Positions 27,821-36,553 of a DNA stretch of 64,000 nt are shown here, in pieces (within the stretch, counting starts at the first letter, position 1; the number at the start of each line of letters is the position of its first letter). The position numbers and the translations under genes are program-made. The stretch covers positions 1,922,001 through 1,986,000 of the forward strand of contig NZ_CP133190.1 in NCBI RefSeq assembly GCF_030913705.1, in the 5' to 3' direction. The notes under the pieces were generated by a model. The model was not told the origin of the DNA, did not search any database, and saw nothing but the letters and a program-made list of their open reading frames with translations. This DNA comes from Anaerocolumna sp. MB42-C2. GTDB taxonomy: Bacteria; Bacillota; Clostridia; Lachnospirales; Lachnospiraceae.

Positions 27821-28211
27821 ATTAACGTCCTCCATAACACATCTACTTAAGATGTATGACTGCCACTAATAATTTGTGAAAGAATCTATATGTGGCATTC
27901 CTTTCTTTATTCTCTTTTCATTTCCGTCTTACTTTTATGGAATATTACATCTGCCAACAGATGATACTCCTTTGAAACGAATCAAATTATGTTTTCTGCT
28001 CGCAGAAAACCCAACATATATTATAACATTATCGTATATAAATATCAAATTATTTCAATTCTATCATATAATATTCCATGATGTATTTCGATGCCCAAAA
28101 TTATTCTTAATTCCATAATTTAATTATTCCCAGATTACTTTCATCTCTCGTTTGCTTTAAACTCTATTTCTTACAATTACTTCAAATTTGAAACCCTATT
28201 TTATAAAGGTT
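27821..28211 (-). other. recJ-apt spacer with three hairpins
   Basis: 391 bases without a gene. Contents: copy C of the structured repeat (27839-27921); CATCTG/CAGATG with a CCAA tetraloop (27949-27964); and GTTTTCTGC/GCAGAAAAC (27991-28010). The rest is AT-rich with no supported ORF. Confidence 0.6.
27839..27921 (-). repeat. Structured repeat, copy C
   Basis: Third copy of the element at 2598-2803. A small hairpin (ACATCT 27839-27844 / AGATGT 27850-27855) precedes GACTGCC, then AATAA, GAAAGAATC, GTGGC, CCTTTC and TTTTC in the same order and spacing as copies A and B. The hairpin sequence differs completely from the other copies but its position is kept. It lies directly upstream of the apt ribosome site, in the same orientation to transcription as the other copies. 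Confidence 0.55.
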
Positions 28212-29981
28212 TCACAATATCAGCTGATAGTTTTGAATAATGATCTGTACAGTGCGGTTTCCGCCATATTCATTAATGCTTGGATAATAGGTTATTGATA
28301 ATTTTACCGCATTATCCCTGTTCTGGAACATCTTATCTATTTCTTCCCTGCCATAACCATCTCTTAAATCATTTAAAAATCTTTCAACTTCACCAAAATA
28401 TACGGCATCCATAACCCGCCCATATTCGTTTACAATCTGAAATTTCAGTACATTTGAATTTTTACCGAAGATACCCGCCTTTCTGATACGCAGGTTTTTT
28501 TCAGCAAATATGGGTTTCAAGTTCCCTTTTCCGAAGGGTTCCATCATTTCTAATTCCGCTACCAGCTCTTCATTTAAGTAACCCAATGGAAGAAGAATAT
28601 CGATTGATATTTTAGGGATTAAATCCTCTGGGGTTAAAAAAGAATTCTGATTCAGTGTTTTTCTTAAAAGTTCTACCTCCGTCTCTGCCAGGGATAATCC
28701 CGCGGCAAGCGGATGCCCGCCGTATTTTAATAATAAGTGTTTGCATTTCGTTAACTCTTCATATATATTATATTGCTCAATGGAACGACAGGACCCTTTT
28801 ACAGCGGTTTCCGCATCGGTCAGAACAATTGCCGGTTTGTTATATCTTTCTTTCAGACGTCCTGCAATAATTCCGGCCAGACTTTCATGACAGTCTTTTA
28901 GATAAACTACTAAGACTTTATCTTCTTTCATATTGCCGTCTTCTACCAGTTTAATTGCCTGCTCCAGACTTCTGGAAGTCATTTCTTTACGGGTATCATT
29001 TAACTGCTTAAGTTCCTCCGCCAAACATTCTGCTTCCTCTTTTGATTCCGATAACAGCAGCTGCAAACCTTTTTTGGCCGTATCCAGTCTTCCGGATGCA
29101 TTCAGACATGGTCCGATAATGTAACCTAAATGATATGCAGACAGATTAACCAGATTAATATTATTTTTTTCCATTAAAGCTTTTAGCCCATAATTATTTG
29201 TTTTTTTTAATAGTTCCAGTCCGTTTTTTACAATAATACGGTTTTCGTTCACCAGATCCATCACATCACATACTGTAGCGATAGCAACTACTTCTAATAA
29301 TTTATCCGTCTCTTTTTTATCAATTCCAAACCTATCATAAAGTATTTGAACTAATTTAAAAGCCACTGCAGCGCCGCAAAGACATTTGAACGGATACTCA
29401 CAATCGGACTGCTTGGGATTCACCACTGCATCCCCCATTGGTATGATATATTCTTTCTGATCTCCGTTTTCCAGAAACGGTACATCATGATGGTCCGTAA
29501 TAATAACTGTCATACCAAGTTCTTTCGCTTTTTCAATCTGTTCTTTTGCTGATATTCCATTATCACAGGTTAATATGGTATCAATACCATCCCGGCTGGC
29601 AGCTTCTATAATATTCATATTAATACCGTAGCCGTCTTTTATCCTGTCAGGAATTTCATAATCTACTGAAGCTTCTAAGTTATTAAGTGCCGTGTACAAA
29701 ACATAAGTCGAGGTGACTCCGTCAACATCATAATCCCCAACAATCCTGATTTTTTTACCCTGCTTTATTTTGTCTGTTAATATATCACACGCTTTCACCA
29801 TATCTTTCATAGTCAGCGGATTATGTAAACGTCCGATATCCGGATTGAGAAAGGCTTCAATATCTTCTGCTTCTTCATGATTCCGGTTTACCAGTAATCG
29901 TGCAATTACTTCACTTATTTTATATTGCTTTGTCATAGCGGCAAAATCTGCTTTTTTATTTTTTAATACCCATTTTTCCAT
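28212..29981 (-). CDS. recJ: Single-stranded-DNA-specific exonuclease RecJ
   Basis: A 589-residue 5'-3' exonuclease of the DHH superfamily used in recombination and repair. Motifs: DYDVDGVTST (motif I), ILTCDNGIS, ITDHHDVP (DHH) and the DHHA1 loop KYGGHPLAAGLS, followed by an OB-fold. The frame opens at 30107, but ATG 29981 (MEKWVLKNKKADF) has GAAAGAGG upstream and gives the normal RecJ start; the upstream reading crosses a strong hairpin. It is preceded by scfB and followed by apt. Confidence 0.95.
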   Translation of the reverse strand: MEKWVLKNKKADFAAMTKQYKISEVIARLLVNRNHEEAEDIEAFLNPDIGRLHNPLTMKDMVKACDILTDKIKQGKKIRIVGDYDVDGVTSTYVLYTALNNLEASVDYEIPDRIKDGYGINMNIIEAASRDGIDTILTCDNGISAKEQIEKAKELGMTVIITDHHDVPFLENGDQKEYIIPMGDAVVNPKQSDCEYPFKCLCGAAVAFKLVQILYDRFGIDKKETDKLLEVVAIATVCDVMDLVNENRIIVKNGLELLKKTNNYGLKALMEKNNINLVNLSAYHLGYIIGPCLNASGRLDTAKKGLQLLLSESKEEAECLAEELKQLNDTRKEMTSRSLEQAIKLVEDGNMKEDKVLVVYLKDCHESLAGIIAGRLKERYNKPAIVLTDAETAVKGSCRSIEQYNIYEELTKCKHLLLKYGGHPLAAGLSLAETEVELLRKTLNQNSFLTPEDLIPKISIDILLPLGYLNEELVAELEMMEPFGKGNLKPIFAEKNLRIRKAGIFGKNSNVLKFQIVNEYGRVMDAVYFGEVERFLNDLRDGYGREEIDKMFQNRDNAVKLSITYYPSINEYGGNRTVQIIIQNYQLIL

Positions 29982-30053
29982 AGTAACCTCTTTCCTGAAT
30001 ATTCTTGATTTCGGTTGAATACTCGCTAATCTGTAGTTAAGATGAAAGAATAA

Positions 30054-30127
30054 CGGAAGAAACTCAAACACTTGAGTTTCTTCCGTTCGCCGCAGCATTA
30101 CAATCATCTAAGTAAGTTAGATGATTG
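30054..30127 (-). terminator. Two hairpins after scfB
   Basis: First met by the minus-strand transcript is CAATCATCTAA/TTAGATGATTG (30101-30127, 11-bp stem). Then comes CGGAAGAAACTCAA/TTGAGTTTCTTCCG (30054-30067 with 30072-30085, 14-bp stem, 4-base loop), followed by TTATTCTTTCAT. The second probably terminates the scfA-scfB transcript before recJ. Confidence 0.65.
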
Positions 30128-30146
30128 CTCACTTTTGCCACTCCTA

Positions 30147-31589
30147 TTATTCCAAATCCGCTTCTGCAGCTTTTAACATAATTGCACATTCTACTCGTTT
30201 TTTCTGCAGTTCGCAGCCAATATCATACGTATCCAAAATATTTCCGTGGAACTTAAAGGAATTTGCCGCGCAACCGCCGCTGCAGTAAAATCTGGCAAAA
30301 CACTCTCTGCATTTATCTTTAGCATAAACATTACAGCATTTAAATTCGTCTCTTAAACCGGTCTTTTTAACACCCTCATACACGTTACCCATTAAGTATT
30401 TATCCTCACCGACAAATTGGTGGCATGGGTATAAATCCCCCCAAGGTGTTACCGCCAGATATTCCGTTCCCGAGCCACAGCCTGATAAACGTTTTGCAAC
30501 ACAGGGACCGCCGGATAAATCAATCATGAAGTGGAAAAAGTTAAAATCCTTTCCCTCCTTCTTCTTCTCCAGCATGTACCTGGCCAATTTGTCATATTCC
30601 TCAAAAATTTTAGGAATATCGTCTTCTGTAATAGAATAGGGTTCCTCAGGAAGTGATACTACAGGTTCTACGGAAATCTGTTTAAATCCCAGTTCTGCCA
30701 AATGCTTAACATCTTCTGAAAAATCCAGATTATTATGAGTAAATGTACCTCTGACATAATAATTCATCTGGTTTCGGCTGTCTGCAAATTTTAAAAACTT
30801 TGGTACAATTACATCATAACTGCCTTTTCCGTTCCTTGACGGTCTCATTAAATCATTTATTTCTTTACGTCCGTCAATACTTAGTACTACATTACTCATT
30901 TCCCGATTAGCAAATTCCATGATTTCGTCATTTAACAAAATTCCGTTAGTGGTTAAGGTAAAACGGAACTTTTTATTATGTAATGCTTCCTGTTCCCTTC
31001 CATAAATAACCAAACGTTTTACAACATCAAAGTTCATAAGCGGTTCGCCGCCGAAGAAATCAACTTCAAGATTTTTTCTATTACCGGAGTTCTGAATCAG
31101 AAAATCCAAGGCCTGTTTTCCCACCTCATAACTCATTAGAGCTCTTCTGCCCTGATACTCCCCTTCTTCTGCAAAACAATAACGGCAGGCAAGATTACAA
31201 TCATGGGCTATATGTAAACATAATGCTTTTACAACGGTTTGCCTGGATTTAAAATCGGATATATAATTTTCATAAATATCTTCCGTGAAAAGCGCGCCGT
31301 CCTTAATTAATTCCTCTATATCGCTAAGAGCATCCAGAACAGCGGTTTTTACTTCTTCCTCATCCGATTCGTTTCCGAACAACTGACTGTAATCCGCATT
31401 ATGATATTTACGGATTATTTCACTTATTACCTCTTCTTTATTAACCTCAGACAGGTTCTTAGATTTATTTTGATCTATTGTATTATATATGGCTATAATA
31501 TCATAAGCTAAGTCATCAACAACATGAACCATTCCGCTGTTTACATCTAATATAATATTATATCCGTTATTTTTATATTGGTGAACCAA
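30147..31589 (-). CDS. scfB: Thioether cross-link-forming SCIFF peptide maturase (radical SAM/SPASM)
   Basis: A 480-residue radical-SAM peptide-modifying enzyme. An N-terminal peptide-recognition region (about 1-100) precedes the SAM cluster motif CNLACRYC (Cys 131, 135, 138) and the FFGGEPLMN motif. The C-terminal SPASM domain shows CGSGTEYLAVTPWGDLYPC, then C-C...CRECFARFYCSGGC, binding auxiliary clusters. It should install Cys-derived thioether bonds in the ScfA peptide. The TTG at 31589 has AAGGGAG seven bases upstream. It follows scfA after 167 bp, the canonical SCIFF arrangement in Clostridia. Confidence 0.94.
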   Translation of the reverse strand: MVHQYKNNGYNIILDVNSGMVHVVDDLAYDIIAIYNTIDQNKSKNLSEVNKEEVISEIIRKYHNADYSQLFGNESDEEEVKTAVLDALSDIEELIKDGALFTEDIYENYISDFKSRQTVVKALCLHIAHDCNLACRYCFAEEGEYQGRRALMSYEVGKQALDFLIQNSGNRKNLEVDFFGGEPLMNFDVVKRLVIYGREQEALHNKKFRFTLTTNGILLNDEIMEFANREMSNVVLSIDGRKEINDLMRPSRNGKGSYDVIVPKFLKFADSRNQMNYYVRGTFTHNNLDFSEDVKHLAELGFKQISVEPVVSLPEEPYSITEDDIPKIFEEYDKLARYMLEKKKEGKDFNFFHFMIDLSGGPCVAKRLSGCGSGTEYLAVTPWGDLYPCHQFVGEDKYLMGNVYEGVKKTGLRDEFKCCNVYAKDKCRECFARFYCSGGCAANSFKFHGNILDTYDIGCELQKKRVECAIMLKAAEADLE

Positions 31590-31657
31590 AGTGTTTCTCC
31601 CTTCTATATAAAAAGCTTAGGATATCCTAAAAAAAACAAGCAAAGCCGCACAAATAA

Positions 31658-31684
31658 TAAGCAGCGGCCGAAAGACGCTGCTTA
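31658..31684 (-). promoter_or_regulatory. Hairpin between scfA and scfB
   Basis: TAAGCAGCG (31658-31666) pairs with CGCTGCTTA (31676-31684) around a 9-base loop, followed on the minus strand by TTATTTGTG. A leaky terminator or stabiliser here would make peptide message exceed maturase message (inference). Confidence 0.5.
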
Positions 31685-31756
31685 TAAAATACATGGAATA
31701 ATGGTGGAACTTATAAATTCTTTTTCCTACATTATTTCTCTGATTATGTAGCTTTA

Positions 31757-31897
31757 TTATTTGTTTTCGCAGCTTTGATTTCCTACTGTACAGGATGTTT
31801 TACAAGCTGACTGGCAGGAAGTCTGACATTCGCCACATCCGCCTTTTTTCATGGTATCTTTTAAATTTCTTGTATTTAATGTTTTGATACGTTTCAT
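31757..31897 (-). CDS. scfA: SCIFF ranthipeptide precursor
   Basis: A 46-residue peptide precursor (six cysteines in forty-five). The leader begins MKRIKTLNTRNLKDTMKK and the core from Gly 19 contains six Cys (residues 21, 24, 28, 32, 36, 43) spaced CxxCxxxCxxxCxxxC, then a last Cys before the end ENK. AAGGAGG seven bases before the ATG is an excellent ribosome site, consistent with high expression. It lies upstream of the maturase scfB and downstream of the TIGR04086 gene. Too short for usual gene calling but clearly genuine. Confidence 0.93.
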   Translation of the reverse strand: MKRIKTLNTRNLKDTMKKGGCGECQTSCQSACKTSCTVGNQSCENK

Positions 31898-32008
31898 GAG
31901 ATTGCCTCCTTCAATTATTCCTGATTGCCTGTTTATAGCAACAATATCATCTGATATTATAGCATACCCCCAATAATATGAAAAGAGTTTTTTATTGATT
32001 TGCTTAAT

Positions 32009-32383
32009 TTAACTGATCATACCACCAAGCATGCCACTGAATAGGCATATGACCATAACAGTTATTACTCTGCTTGCTTCCATTCCCATTACGGAATTCG
32101 TCAGTACAGAAATCAACATCAGCATAATAAAATATAATGCTCCCATACCCAAACCCCACAGAAACCTTTTCTGTTCTGCACTTTTTCCCAGCAAAAAACC
32201 GCCTGCAAAAGAAGACAAAACATAAGTCACTAAAATACCCCCATTAAGGATACCGCCTGATAAATCGGTTTTGAGCATAAGAAATGCCAGCAATAACAAT
32301 AGTATTCCTGTTACCATATACGAAACCAGAAGATCTCTTAAGATAACTACAACCTTTGAATTACGGTGCAATACTTTGTCCAT
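32009..32383 (-). CDS. TIGR04086-family membrane protein
   Basis: A 124-residue integral membrane protein with four hydrophobic segments (about 12-36, 42-64, 72-95, 100-124) and Gly-rich helices (GGILNGGILV, FSGMLGGM). The size and its place directly before the SCIFF peptide gene match the TIGR04086 family, which in Clostridia commonly accompanies scfA/scfB. Function unknown; a role linked to the peptide is only guilt by association. Confidence 0.82.
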   Translation of the reverse strand: MDKVLHRNSKVVVILRDLLVSYMVTGILLLLLAFLMLKTDLSGGILNGGILVTYVLSSFAGGFLLGKSAEQKRFLWGLGMGALYFIMLMLISVLTNSVMGMEASRVITVMVICLFSGMLGGMIS

Positions 32384-32690
32384 TCCAAACCTCCGCTTTA
32401 TTTATACTGTAATATATTATCCATACTTTATATATATTCTATAATCTCCTGAGAATATCAGTTCATTTTTAATTTTATAATACCTCTCTTATCTTTAAGT
32501 TCTATCCGTGTCCATTTGAAAATCAGATGACTTCTTTTTGCTGGAATGATATAATGTATACGTCTTAATCAATTTAATAAAACCAAAGAAGCAAACTTAA
32601 CTCGCAGGATTTAGGAACCAAATTCTTTCGGAATTATATTTATAACACCCAAATCCTAATAGATATAATCAATAGGAAGGAAGCATACGA
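32384..32690. other. Divergent promoter region, nothing firm
   Basis: 307 bases between divergent genes. A TATAAT box near 32551-32556 on the plus strand could serve the PHP gene but has no good -35 at the right distance. GGATTT...AAATCC (about 32608-32655) may fold in the leader. Confidence 0.35.
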
Positions 32691-33554
32691 ATGAAATATA
32701 TTGATCTCCATGTCCATTCCAATGTTTCGGATGGAACCTTAACTCCATCCGAAGTAGTGAAACTTGCCGTCAAGAACCAACTTGCAGCTATCGCTTTGAC
32801 TGACCACGATACCCTTACCGGTATTCCACAGGCACAGGCTGCTGCCCTGTCAGAAACCAAAGACGGAAATCCCATACAGGTTATTCCCGGAACAGAACTT
32901 TCGGTATTTTACAGAAAAAGAGATATTCATATTTTAGGTTTATTTGTAGATGAGAATAATAGTACCCTTTATCAGGCCTTAGAGAATGCCCGTTTAAAGC
33001 GGGACGAAAGAAATGAAAAGATGACAGCCAATTTAAGGTCCGCGGGTATTGATATCACTGTTGATAAATTACGCCTGGAAGAAGGGGATGCTGTCTTAAC
33101 AAGAGCTCATTTTGCCAAGTTTATGGTTAAGTACGGATATTGTAAGTCCATGCAGGACGCCTTTACCAGATATTTAAATGATGACTCTCCCTATTATGTA
33201 CCCAGAGAATATTTATCCCCAGCTGAGGCAATTGATCTGATTCATACGGCCGGCGGACTTTCCGTCGCGGCACATCCACTGCTCTATAAATATACACTGG
33301 AGGAAGTGGAACAGATGGTCTCCTATCTTACCGAACGGGGGCTTGACGGAATCGAAGCAATTTATTCCTCTAATACCGGTTTTGATGAGGGACGAATGAA
33401 ACATTTGGCTAATAAATATAATCTGGTAATTACAGGTGGTTCCGACTTTCACGGTGCTAACAAACCCGATTTAAATCTGGGTTTTGGCCGCGGAAATTTA
33501 AAAATCCCCTTTTCCATATTAGAAAAACTGGAAGAACGTTTACGTTTATGTTAA
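32691..33554 (+). CDS. PHP-domain phosphoesterase
   Basis: A 287-residue metal-dependent phosphoesterase. PHP motifs are DLHVHSNVSDGTLTP (motif 1), LTDHDTLTG (motif 2), VIPGTELSV, AAHPLLY and GSDFHGANKP (motif 4), all with their histidines and aspartates. The fold and length match the YciV/RNase AM group, which removes phosphate from 3',5'-bisphosphonucleotides or trims RNA 5' ends; which of these applies is not visible. GGAAGGAAG precedes the ATG. It ends only 10 bp from the convergent kinase gene of the apparently acquired module. Confidence 0.9.
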   Translation: MKYIDLHVHSNVSDGTLTPSEVVKLAVKNQLAAIALTDHDTLTGIPQAQAAALSETKDGNPIQVIPGTELSVFYRKRDIHILGLFVDENNSTLYQALENARLKRDERNEKMTANLRSAGIDITVDKLRLEEGDAVLTRAHFAKFMVKYGYCKSMQDAFTRYLNDDSPYYVPREYLSPAEAIDLIHTAGGLSVAAHPLLYKYTLEEVEQMVSYLTERGLDGIEAIYSSNTGFDEGRMKHLANKYNLVITGGSDFHGANKPDLNLGFGRGNLKIPFSILEKLEERLRLC

Positions 33555-33564
33555 CTTTCATCTA

Positions 33565-34938
33565 TTAGCTTTGATTGGATTGGTTTGAAAAGCACAGCAC
33601 TGTTTTATAACCGTGCGACTCCGTACTTTCTATTTTCATTGTCCCGCCATGTGCTTCTACAATATGACGTACCAAAAGAATACCCAGGCCGTGCCGCAGG
33701 TTCAGCTGATTGTCCGTGCTTTCCATGTAATGGGGTTTTTCTTCCAGTTCCCGCAGCTTTTCAGACGAAAGCCCTACACCGTTGTCCAAAACAGTAAGGG
33801 TGATAGCCGTTTCCTCACAGTCAAGAGCAATCATGATTTCACAGCCCTGCGGATTGTGCTTTATGCTATTTTGTACCAAATTATTGATTGCCCTCAAGAT
33901 CAAGCGGGAGTCACATTCCAGTATGGCATTCTCAGCAGAGGGCTTGATTTCAACTTCTACCGAATAGCTGTCAGAAAGTCCGCTATTCAGCAGTTCCACC
34001 GCATAGGATCGCAGAAGTTTTGAGAAACGCACCAGCTCCTTATGGAGCGGCTGCATTTCATATTCCAACTGAGAAACCAAGTTCAAATCCTGCACCAGTT
34101 CCTTTATTTTGATGCTTTGCTGCCGTACGATTTCAGCCTGCTCCTTTACAGAGCTGTTTATGGTTTTATTGTCTGCAATGCGTTCGGCGTATCCTAAAAT
34201 CATGGACAGTGGTGTGCGGATATCATGGGAAACACCACTGATCCAGTTAGCCCTTGCTTCGTTCTGCCTGCTCAAAATACGGGATGCTTTGTTGATACTA
34301 CCTGCAACCTCTGATAAATCACCACAGATTGACAACGATACTGACTTGCCATTGGAAAGAGTCTCAATCGCATCGATGATTGGTTCCGTGCTTCGGATGA
34401 TTTTCCTTCTGGAAAAAAAATAGGCCAGAAATAAAAACAAGAAGTCGGCTGCCAGCATTCCGGTAATATAGAGCGGTAGCGTTTGAATCGCATGGATGGA
34501 AAAATAGTTGCTGGTCAGCTTGGTATAGCTGTCTTTCGGATAGCCCAATACCAGCAGACCATCTTCCGTGTTCCAGACAAAAACAGGGTGATCCTTTAAA
34601 TACCCTCTGGAAAAGAGGGCTACATCCTGAATGGTGTACTCATACGGAATATCTTCCGGAGTATCGATGGCCCATACCCGACTCCCGTCCTGGTTAAGGA
34701 GCATCGCCCAGATATGAGTACTCTCCAGCTTTTTACGAGCATCGTCCGATATACCCTCTGCTGTCGAGCTTGCAGCGATTTCCTCCAACATATTTTGCGG
34801 TGAGGTATCACCGTAGTCGTTTATTATAACGCTCTGAAACGTAATACCAAAGACCAGTACATTGAGCAGCGCCAATAGAAGGATAAAAGCGGCAAAGGAT
34901 GCCAGATGCTTTGAGATATATTTTCCAAATGATTTCAT
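33565..34938 (-). CDS. Sensor histidine kinase of lantibiotic-immunity two-component system
   Basis: A 457-residue kinase: membrane helix about 12-38, an extracellular domain of about 115 residues, second helix about 152-176, HAMP-like region, HisKA with GVSHDIRTPLSMILGY (His 238), and HATPase with NNLVQNSIKHNP, LDNGVGLS and HGLGILLV. It overlaps no neighbour but lies four bases from its response regulator. Next to an ABC exporter of the lantibiotic-protection type it resembles the CprK/NsrK kinases that sense cationic peptides. GC content is visibly above the surrounding genes. Confidence 0.9.
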   Translation of the reverse strand: MKSFGKYISKHLASFAAFILLLALLNVLVFGITFQSVIINDYGDTSPQNMLEEIAASSTAEGISDDARKKLESTHIWAMLLNQDGSRVWAIDTPEDIPYEYTIQDVALFSRGYLKDHPVFVWNTEDGLLVLGYPKDSYTKLTSNYFSIHAIQTLPLYITGMLAADFLFLFLAYFFSRRKIIRSTEPIIDAIETLSNGKSVSLSICGDLSEVAGSINKASRILSRQNEARANWISGVSHDIRTPLSMILGYAERIADNKTINSSVKEQAEIVRQQSIKIKELVQDLNLVSQLEYEMQPLHKELVRFSKLLRSYAVELLNSGLSDSYSVEVEIKPSAENAILECDSRLILRAINNLVQNSIKHNPQGCEIMIALDCEETAITLTVLDNGVGLSSEKLRELEEKPHYMESTDNQLNLRHGLGILLVRHIVEAHGGTMKIESTESHGYKTVLCFSNQSNQS

Positions 34939-34942
34939 GACG

Positions 34943-35644
34943 TCACTTCCTTATGTTCAGTTTATAGCCCAGCCCTTTGATTGTAATCAGTGAAACCGGC
35001 TTTGACGGGTCTGTTTCAATCTTTTCCCGAATGCGCCGCACATGGGCATTCAAGCTGTTCTCATACCCGAAAGGATTGTCCCCCCAAAGAGCTTCGCAAA
35101 GCGAATCTATAGAAACAATTTTGCCCTCATTCCTTGCAAGGGTTTCCAGCAGGGTGTGTTCCTTTGCAGTCAGGGAGATAACATCTCCGGCCTTTTGGAC
35201 TTCGGCGCGGCTGAAATCAACCGTGCATCCGTCCAATCTCAGAAGCTGCCCGTCCTTTTTGTAACAGCGGCGCAACACAGCATAAACGCGCAGCAGCAAT
35301 TCCTGTGCTATAAAGGGCTTTACGATGTAATCATCAGCACCCAACCCAAGACCGGCCAATTTATCCACAGCCTCGTCCTTCGCCGTCAAAAAGATGATCG
35401 GCACATCGGTGAAGGAACGTATTTGCTCCATCAGGGAAAAACCGTCTCCATCCGGCAGCATCACATCCAAAATTGCTAGATCGGGCTTTTCATTTTTGGC
35501 AACTGCGATACCTTCTTTCACGGAAGAGGCAGATACAATATTTTCAAAACCGTCATCCTTTAAAATGGCGGTTACCATTCTAAGCAGCCCCGGCTCGTCA
35601 TCCACAAGCAGGAGCTTTTTTGTGTGTAAAAATGTCTGATCCAT
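34943..35644 (-). CDS. OmpR-family response regulator
   Basis: A 233-residue regulator: receiver domain 1-120 with phosphoacceptor Asp 60 (LAILDVMLPDGDG) and Lys in YIVKPF, then a winged-helix domain (about 135-230; LTAKEHTLLETLARNEG, NSLNAHVRRIREKI, TIKGLGYKL). It is read with the kinase downstream and diverges from the ABC transporter it should control. A TGGTATAAT promoter lies upstream, and the 11-bp-spaced AAAAGTAAGG repeats at 35706-35726 are the likely binding site. Confidence 0.93.
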   Translation of the reverse strand: MDQTFLHTKKLLLVDDEPGLLRMVTAILKDDGFENIVSASSVKEGIAVAKNEKPDLAILDVMLPDGDGFSLMEQIRSFTDVPIIFLTAKDEAVDKLAGLGLGADDYIVKPFIAQELLLRVYAVLRRCYKKDGQLLRLDGCTVDFSRAEVQKAGDVISLTAKEHTLLETLARNEGKIVSIDSLCEALWGDNPFGYENSLNAHVRRIREKIETDPSKPVSLITIKGLGYKLNIRK

Positions 35645-35666
35645 TCCTTCACCTCCAATAACATCT

Positions 35667-35696
35667 ATTATACCAAAGCACGTTCGTTTTGTGTAA
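35667..35696 (-). promoter_or_regulatory. Promoter of the two-component operon
   Basis: On the minus strand TTACAC (complement of 35691-35696) and an extended -10 TGGTATAAT (core complement of 35667-35672) are 18 bases apart, just upstream of the GGAGG of the response-regulator gene. Confidence 0.55.
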
Positions 35697-35705
35697 TTTT
35701 CAGCA

Positions 35706-35726
35706 AAAAGTAAGGTAAAAGTAAGG
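35706..35726 (+). promoter_or_regulatory. Direct repeats, probable response-regulator operator
   Basis: AAAAGTAAGG occurs at 35706-35715 and again at 35717-35726, an 11-base period that places both on the same DNA face, as OmpR-family dimers require. It lies between the divergent regulator and transporter genes. Confidence 0.5.
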
Positions 35727-35788
35727 ACGCGGGAATGTAGATGTCAGGTTGACGCTGTACAATTAGTATGTCGAAAGGAGATGTTCTT

Positions 35789-36553
35789 ATGAATTATATG
35801 ATTACAACGGAGCAGTTGACAAAAAAATATAAAAATTTTACCGCTGTCAACCACGTATCGCTCAATATTCAGAAAGGAAGCATTTATGGTTTCCTTGGGC
35901 CGAACGGTGCAGGGAAATCTACCACCATGAAAATGTTGCTGGGCTTGACGGCTCCTACAAAAGGCAGCTTTATAATTGATGGGAAACACTTTCCCAATGA
36001 ACGGCTGGCCATATTAAAGGAGATTGGTTCCTTTATCGAATCACCATCGTTCTATGCCAATCTGACCGGCCGCGAAAACCTTGATATCATCCGCCGAATT
36101 TTGAAGCTGCCGGAAAGCGCAGTAGAGGATGCATTGGAATTGGTTGGTCTCACTGAGTTTGGTGACCGACTGGCCAAAAAATATTCGCTGGGTATGAAAC
36201 AGCGGCTGGGGCTTGCCGGGGCACTGCTTGGCAGGCCACCCATCCTCATCTTGGACGAACCGACCAACGGCCTTGACCCCTCGGGTATCCATGAGATACG
36301 TAATTTGGTGAAGTCCCTGCCGGAGCTTTACGATTGCACCGTTTTAATTTCATCTCATATGCTGTCGGAAATTGAGCTGATGGCGGACGATATCGGCATT
36401 CTGAATCATGGCCGTCTGCTATTCGAAGGCAGTTTGGATGAGCTGCGGCAGAGTGCGCTGCAGGCCGGTTTTGCCTCGGACAATCTGGAGGAAATGTTCC
36501 TGTCTATGATTGATAAGGACAATGCAGCCAGAAAGCAGAGGGCAAAACTATGA
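35789..36553 (+). CDS. ABC transporter ATP-binding protein, lantibiotic-immunity type
   Basis: A 254-residue ATPase. Walker A GPNGAGKSTTMKMLLG, Q-loop region SFIESPSFYANLTG, signature YSLGMKQRLGLAGALLG and Walker B ILILDEPTNGLDPSG are complete. The SPSFYANLTGRENL segment with Glu in the Q-loop (IESPSFY) is the E-loop variant typical of LanF/CprA-type lantibiotic exporters. ATG 35789 has AAAGGAG eight bases upstream; the frame opens 21 bases earlier. It overlaps the next permease gene by four bases, so the three transporter genes are coupled. Confidence 0.93.
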   Translation: MNYMITTEQLTKKYKNFTAVNHVSLNIQKGSIYGFLGPNGAGKSTTMKMLLGLTAPTKGSFIIDGKHFPNERLAILKEIGSFIESPSFYANLTGRENLDIIRRILKLPESAVEDALELVGLTEFGDRLAKKYSLGMKQRLGLAGALLGRPPILILDEPTNGLDPSGIHEIRNLVKSLPELYDCTVLISSHMLSEIELMADDIGILNHGRLLFEGSLDELRQSALQAGFASDNLEEMFLSMIDKDNAARKQRAKL

